DNA from: Treponema_I sp045599005
GTDB lineage: Bacteria; Spirochaetota; Spirochaetia; Treponematales; Treponemataceae
NCBI GenBank assembly: GCA_045599005.1
Contig: JAZRVF010000015.1
Coordinates: 140,074-204,073 of the forward strand
Direction: 5' to 3'
DNA length: 64,000 bases
Shown: positions 60,201 through 64,000 of the stretch, in pieces
How the letters are laid out: the number at the start of each line of letters is the position of its first letter
How positions within the stretch are numbered: the first letter of the stretch is position 1
The notes under the pieces: model-generated
Seen by the model: only the letters and a program-made list of their open reading frames with translations
Database searches by the model: none
Told to the model about the DNA's origin: nothing
Translations under genes and position numbers: made by a program

Positions 60201-62309
60201 TCAGCGAACACCGAAAAGCAGTTTTCCGTATGAAGGATAAGGCCATGCACCGGCATCTGAAACTGCTTCCATTTTATCTGCGGAAGCACGAAGTTCTGTC
60301 ATATCCGGAATGATCCTGTCCCTGTAAAAATCTGCCAGTTCCACAAGATCAGAAATCTCACGGGCTTTCGCAAGATCAGTCTCCAGTCTGTTTGCGGCAC
60401 AAAATGCCACACCGGTAAGCTCATCAATCTTTGCGACAGTCTCAAGCTCATAGACACATGTCCCGTCTGAGACAGTTTTCAGCAGATCCAGTTTTTTCCG
60501 TGCATTTTCAGCAAGCTCAGCAGAATAACCGCTCATCGCAGGGAGAATGTCCTTACGGGCCATATCCAGCATCGTAAGCGCCTCAATATTCACAATCTTG
60601 CAGTAATTTTCCAGATAGATCTCATGGCGGGCTTCCATTTCAGTACGGCTGAAAACTTTATGGGTTTCAAAAAGCGCAACATTTTTCTCAGAAAGCATGT
60701 ATTTAAGTGCGTCAGGTGTTGTCCGCAGATTCAGAAGACCGCGTCTCTCAGCCTCTGCAACCCATTCTTCAGTGTAGCCGTCACCGTTGAAAACAACCCT
60801 TTCATGATCAGTGATAGTTTTTCTGATCAGCTCTTCCAGTGCGTCACCAAAATCAGCAGACCCGGCTTTCGGCTCCAGAATGTCGGCAAACTGACGCAGA
60901 CTTTCTGCAACAGCCGTATTCAGCACTGTGTTTGCACTTGAGATTGAAGAAGAAGAACCCGGACTGCGGAACTCAAATTTGTTACCTGTAAAGGCAAAAG
61001 GACTTGTCCTGTTGCGGTCCGTGGTATCCTTCGGGAATTTGGGCAAAGTATGTACACCGATTCGCATCACTTCTTTCTGACGTGCATCGTAGACCTCGCC
61101 TGATTTGATGGAATCAAGAATCTCAGTAAGTTCCGTTCCAAGAAAGATCGAAAGAATCGCAGGAGGAGCCTCATTGGCCCCAAGACGGTGGTCATTTCCG
61201 GCAGTTGCCACAGAAATCCGGAGCAGATCCTGATAATCGTCCACAGCCTTGATTATTGCGGCCAGAATCAGCAGGAACTGAGCATTCTGTGCAGGTGTTT
61301 CCCCCGGTTCCAGAAGGTTCACGCCCGTGTCAGTAGAAATTGACCAGTTGTTGTGCTTTCCGCTTCCGTTTACACCGGCAAAAGGCTTTTCATGAAGCAG
61401 ACAGACCAGTCCGTGACGTTTTGCCACTTTCTGCAGCATCTCCATGATCAGCTGATTGTGATCCGCTGCAATATTGGTTGTTGAAAAAATGGGAGCCAGT
61501 TCGTGCTGGGCAGGAGCAACCTCATTGTGTTCAGTTTTTGCAAGAACACCCAGTTTCCACAGCTCCTCGTCCAGCTCTTTCATAAAGGCCTTCACACGAG
61601 GTTTGATGGCACCGAAATAATGATCATCCAGTTCCTGACCTTTCGGAGAACGGGAACCGAACAGAGTACGGCCTGTGTAAATCAAGTCTTTGCGCTGGTC
61701 AAACAGATCCTTGTCCAGGAGAAAATATTCCTGTTCAGCGCCCATTGTCGTCCTTGTGTTCTCAACGCCCTGATTTCCGAAAAGTTTCAGAATACGCATT
61801 GCCTGCCGGTTGATTGCCTCCATGGACCGGAGCAGTGCCGTCTTCTGGTCAAGGGCCTCACCACCATAGGAACAGAAAACTGTGGGAATACAAAGAGTGT
61901 CGTCTTTTATGAAAGCGTAGGAAGTGGCATCCCAGGCAGTATAACCACGGGCCTCAAAAGTTGCGCGCAGACCGCCGGAAGGGAAAGAAGAAGCGTCTGA
62001 CTCACCCTGAATCAGCTCTTTTCCCGAAAATTCCATTATCACTTTGCCGTTTTTAGGCTGGATAAAACTGTCATGCTTTTCCGCAGTGACGCCCGTCATG
62101 GGCTGAAACCAATGGGTAAAATGAGTCGCACCCTTCTCAATGGCCCAATCTTTCATTGCGTTGGCAACAACAGAAGCAACATTCAGATCAAGATGCTTAC
62201 CTCTTTTTATTGTGCTCTGCAAAGCCTTGTATGTTTCTTTCGGCAGACGCGCAAGCATTGCCTCATCATCAAAAACCATTGAACCGAAAATTTCTGTAAC
62301 TGAACTCAT
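60201..62309 (-). CDS. glnN: Glutamine synthetase, type III
   Basis: The enzyme makes glutamine from glutamate, ammonia and ATP. The ATG at 62309 gives 702 residues, the GSIII length (about 700, versus about 470 for GSI). GSIII signatures are FTHWFQPMTGVTAEKHDSFI near 79, FPSGGLRATFEARGYTAWDA near 115, TTMGAEQEYFLLDKDLF near 205, NEVAPAQHELAPIFSTTNIA near 285, LLHEKPFAGVNGSGKHNNWS near 319 and RLGANEAPPAILSIFLG near 392. No strong Shine-Dalgarno is seen; a TTG 15 nt earlier in frame is possible. No P-II gene is adjacent. Confidence 0.95.
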   Translation of the reverse strand: MSSVTEIFGSMVFDDEAMLARLPKETYKALQSTIKRGKHLDLNVASVVANAMKDWAIEKGATHFTHWFQPMTGVTAEKHDSFIQPKNGKVIMEFSGKELIQGESDASSFPSGGLRATFEARGYTAWDATSYAFIKDDTLCIPTVFCSYGGEALDQKTALLRSMEAINRQAMRILKLFGNQGVENTRTTMGAEQEYFLLDKDLFDQRKDLIYTGRTLFGSRSPKGQELDDHYFGAIKPRVKAFMKELDEELWKLGVLAKTEHNEVAPAQHELAPIFSTTNIAADHNQLIMEMLQKVAKRHGLVCLLHEKPFAGVNGSGKHNNWSISTDTGVNLLEPGETPAQNAQFLLILAAIIKAVDDYQDLLRISVATAGNDHRLGANEAPPAILSIFLGTELTEILDSIKSGEVYDARQKEVMRIGVHTLPKFPKDTTDRNRTSPFAFTGNKFEFRSPGSSSSISSANTVLNTAVAESLRQFADILEPKAGSADFGDALEELIRKTITDHERVVFNGDGYTEEWVAEAERRGLLNLRTTPDALKYMLSEKNVALFETHKVFSRTEMEARHEIYLENYCKIVNIEALTMLDMARKDILPAMSGYSAELAENARKKLDLLKTVSDGTCVYELETVAKIDELTGVAFCAANRLETDLAKAREISDLVELADFYRDRIIPDMTELRASADKMEAVSDAGAWPYPSYGKLLFGVR

Positions 62310-62361
62310 GCCACATTGTTGCAATTATCCGTGAAAAAATCAATAAATAGAGTATTTTTAT

Positions 62362-62622
62362 GGGGCGGAGCCCCGCCCCTGGGCTCAGCTGGCGCCGACA
62401 GAGCGGCACCCATCTTCACCACACCCCACCCTGCGGGGGCTGAACCGGATCAAGTTTCCGGCCCCCGCAACGCCCCAACACCCAGCCCGCCGTCATGCCA
62501 CGGGCAGTTAACGCTGCATTTCCAGCCCGCCGTCATGCCGCCCGCAGTTAGCACAGCAACGCCCCCTCCTGTCATGTTGAGCGGAGTGAGCAAAGCGAAC
62601 GCAGTCGAAACATCTGTTGACC
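62362..62622. repeat. GC-rich intergenic repeat island
   Basis: This non-coding stretch differs sharply in composition from its AT-rich edges. It has a perfect hairpin (GGGGCGG with CCGCCCC, 62362-62379), a direct repeat with 40-bp period (62482-62510 and 62522-62550; 29 bp, three mismatches; core CCAGCCCGCCGTCATGCC), and at 62571-62618 a stretch of the form TGTCATGTTGAGCGGAGTG to GTCGAAACATCT. The last resembles a dispersed intergenic sequence I have seen in unrelated bacteria; this is recollection, not a search result. It may be a REP-like element. Confidence 0.6.
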
Positions 62623-62627
62623 AAATT

Positions 62628-62645
62628 AAAGTAATATATTACCTT
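62628..62645. promoter_or_regulatory. MarR operator candidate 1
   Basis: AA-A-GTAATATATTAC-C-TT has a perfect 12-bp core (62631-62642) and matches at 8 of 9 arm positions overall. Its centre is about 50 bp before the marR-like gene start. Confidence 0.5.
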
Positions 62646-62659
62646 TTCACCACAAATAT

Positions 62660-62671
62660 GTAACTTATTAC
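62660..62671. promoter_or_regulatory. MarR operator candidate 2
   Basis: GTAACTTATTAC shares the GTAA/TTAC arms of the first site and is centred 29 bp from it, just before the gene start at 62687. Its two middle pairs mismatch. Confidence 0.4.
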
Positions 62672-62686
62672 CAATCCGAGGTCCGA

Positions 62687-63154
62687 ATGTTTGATTCAAT
62701 GATGAACATTCCGGGAGTCACTTTCGGTGACATAAAACCCGGCCCCTTTCTTCTGGGACTTTTAAGTGCCTTTGACAACCGCTTTCAATCATCCGCAGAT
62801 TCTTTTTTCAAGGAAATCACCTGGAAACAGTTTTTTTCAATAATCTGCATCCAGCTCTGCAGAGAACCCCCAACATTGAACAGACTGGCAGAAGTGATGG
62901 GAAGCAGCCACCAGAATGTCAAACAGATTCTGCTCAAACTTGAGAAGAAAGGCTTTGTTGCTTTTACCTCCGACCCGGATGACAGACGGAAGCAGCGGAT
63001 TACACTTACAGAGCACTGCATGGATTTTTGTGAACAAAATGAAAGCGAAAGCATCAGGATGATCAGTCAGCTTTTTCAAGGAATCAACGACGAACAGCTG
63101 ATGACTACCATACAGACAATTCTGAAAATGGAAAAAAATCTGGAGGATTTATGA
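62687..63154 (+). CDS. MarR-family transcriptional regulator
   Basis: The 155 residues have the MarR winged helix: helix-turn-helix TLNRLAEVMGSSHQNVKQIL near 67-86 and the wing KKGFVAFTSDPDDRRKQRIT near 90-109, whose DxRxxRxxxLT pattern is the family signature. The N-terminal 60 residues and C-terminal helices would form the dimer interface. GAGG lies 9 nt before the ATG. It overlaps the flavodoxin gene by 4 bp (ATGA), so it probably controls its own flavodoxin operon through the palindromes upstream. Confidence 0.88.
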   Translation: MFDSMMNIPGVTFGDIKPGPFLLGLLSAFDNRFQSSADSFFKEITWKQFFSIICIQLCREPPTLNRLAEVMGSSHQNVKQILLKLEKKGFVAFTSDPDDRRKQRITLTEHCMDFCEQNESESIRMISQLFQGINDEQLMTTIQTILKMEKNLEDL

Positions 63155-63687
63155 AGACACTTGTAATTTTTACCTCAAAAACTGGATTCACCCGGAAGTA
63201 CGCCCAATGGATCGCAGAAGGCTGTGGCTGTCAGGCAATGGAACTGAATGAAGCCTCAAAAAAACCGGACTCTTTCTTTGAAGAATTTGACCAGATTGCT
63301 TTCGGCGGATGGATCATGGCCGGCAGTGTCACAAAAGCCAGATGGTTCTGGACAATGGCTGAAAAACTGGACTGCAAAAAACTTGCACTTTTCTGCGTGG
63401 GAGCAAGTCCTGCCGAAAATCCTGACATTCCGGTTTTTCTTAAGACAGTTGTTCCTGAAAGATTCCGGGACAGAACAAAGGCTTTCTATTGTCAGGGCGG
63501 AATCAGCTACGAAAAAATGAATTTCCCCATGAGAATGATGATGAAGGCTTTCTGTTCCGCACTGAAAAACAACAGTAAAGCATCAGAAAAAGAACGGGAA
63601 ATGGCAAAATGGCTTTCCTCATCCTACGATATTTCCGCCCCAGAACACGCACAGCCTGTAATCGACTGGCTGATCTCCGGCATCTGA
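63151..63687 (+). CDS. Flavodoxin-domain protein
   Basis: The 178 residues have an N-terminal flavodoxin fold with FMN-phosphate loop TSKTGFTRKYAQWIAEG near 9-25, then AFGGWIMAGSVTKARWFWTM near 50-70, and IPVFLKTVVPERFRDRTKAF. The layout is like the flavodoxin_5 (HemG-like) group, which may act as a small FMN-dependent reductase. The start overlaps the marR stop. The last codons (SGI, TGA) are the left edge of the tandem repeat that follows. An electron carrier or oxidoreductase in a redox or antimicrobial response is inferred. Confidence 0.82.
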   Translation: MKTLVIFTSKTGFTRKYAQWIAEGCGCQAMELNEASKKPDSFFEEFDQIAFGGWIMAGSVTKARWFWTMAEKLDCKKLALFCVGASPAENPDIPVFLKTVVPERFRDRTKAFYCQGGISYEKMNFPMRMMMKAFCSALKNNSKASEKEREMAKWLSSSYDISAPEHAQPVIDWLISGI

Positions 63688-64000
63688 CGCCCTCACCTGT
63701 GTCCAGCTGTGGGCGGACAGGCGCAGACGGAGTTCCTGACGAAGATCTGCTTGTGCCACGCACAACTCAATTTTGCGACAAGGTTCCCTGCGGAGCCTGT
63801 CCTCTTCGCTTTCTATCCGGCATCTGACGCCCTCACCTGTGTCCAGCTGTGGGCGGACAAGGGGAGACGGAGCTCCTGACGAAGATCTGCTTGTGCCACG
63901 CACAACTCAGATCTGCGGCAGGGTTTTCGCCGGAGCCTGTCCTCTTCGCTTTCTATCCGGCATCTGACGCCCTCACCTGTGTCCAGCTGTGGGCGGACAG
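63676..64000. repeat. 140-bp tandem repeat, at least 2.3 units, running off the window
   Basis: Copies begin at 63676, 63816 and 63956 (CATCTGACGCC at 63681, 63821, 63961), an exact 140-bp period. Units 1 and 2 are the same length and near-identical except for two patches: about 4 positions near unit base 44-58 and a 23-bp patch (about 9 changes) near unit base 88-110. Each unit has TTGTGC-CAC-GCACAA, a perfect small hairpin. The period is not a multiple of three and open frames within it are chance. The first copy starts inside the flavodoxin stop region. Confidence 0.92.

Noticed and set aside
63609..63967. Several short frames within the 140-bp tandem repeat
   Set aside because: The unit length is not a multiple of three, so frames shift between copies; no RBS.
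63676..64000. Tandem repeat as an integron attC array (treponemes can carry chromosomal integrons)
   Set aside because: No core sites of the GTTRRRY/RYYYAAC type were found at unit borders and no cassettes lie between units.

Overview
The window is about 64 kb of chromosome from a spirochaete, most likely a gut or rumen Treponema. This rests on gene content: many exported lipoproteins and beta-barrel proteins of treponemal type, a DUF6273-like lipoprotein, a type III glutamine synthetase, FolE2, and a giant acyl-CoA dehydratase activase. The genus is inferred, not proven. No rRNA or tRNA gene was recognised.

Layout. 1-1420: the end of an unknown gene, its terminator, and mraY. 1421-2088: a non-coding or decayed stretch with a structured element, a terminator, an acetyltransferase remnant and a solitary CRISPR repeat. 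2089-10960: a complete type I-C CRISPR-Cas locus (cas3-cas5c-cas8c-cas7c-cas4-cas1-cas2) followed by a leader and an array of 15 repeats and 14 spacers whose last repeat is degenerate. 10961-11690: a graveyard of broken accessory genes (PIN toxin and antitoxin fragments, a Fic C-terminus). 11690-24380: a flavin reductase with a membrane partner, a YolD-like protein, a sugar nucleotidyltransferase with phosphomannose isomerase, an EF-G paralogue, a coiled-coil protein, a SpoIIE-type phosphatase coupled to an exported nuclease, and an aconitase-family hydratase.

24440-36670: an unusual winged-helix regulator, ychF, a lipoprotein and OMP pair, folD-folE2, cardiolipin synthase, a PEGA-domain outer-membrane protein, radC, guaB and a short sigma factor. 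36900-48550: a duplicated DUF6273 lipoprotein, dnaJ, grpE-dnaK, an aldose epimerase divergent from an exported treponemal protein, a lipoprotein, and a SPOR protein with a LapA-like membrane protein. 48560-62310: miaB, yfcE, argD, an exported protein, the 1478-residue activase, larC and larE with a larB remnant between them, and glnN. 62310-64000: a GC-rich repeat island, a MarR-flavodoxin operon with two candidate operators, and a 140-bp tandem repeat running off the window end.

The strongest signals for a second look are: (i) a PhoB-type winged helix split by an insertion of about 100 residues, with no receiver domain and with a perfect 18-bp palindrome upstream; (ii) a larB remnant between larE and larC; (iii) a CRISPR locus bracketed by same-orientation repeats, with decayed genes on both sides and a base-composition step between effector and adaptation genes; (iv) several promoters whose -10 box lies 6-9 nt before the start codon, including one compact divergent pair, which suggests leaderless mRNAs; (v) the 140-bp tandem repeat at the right edge.
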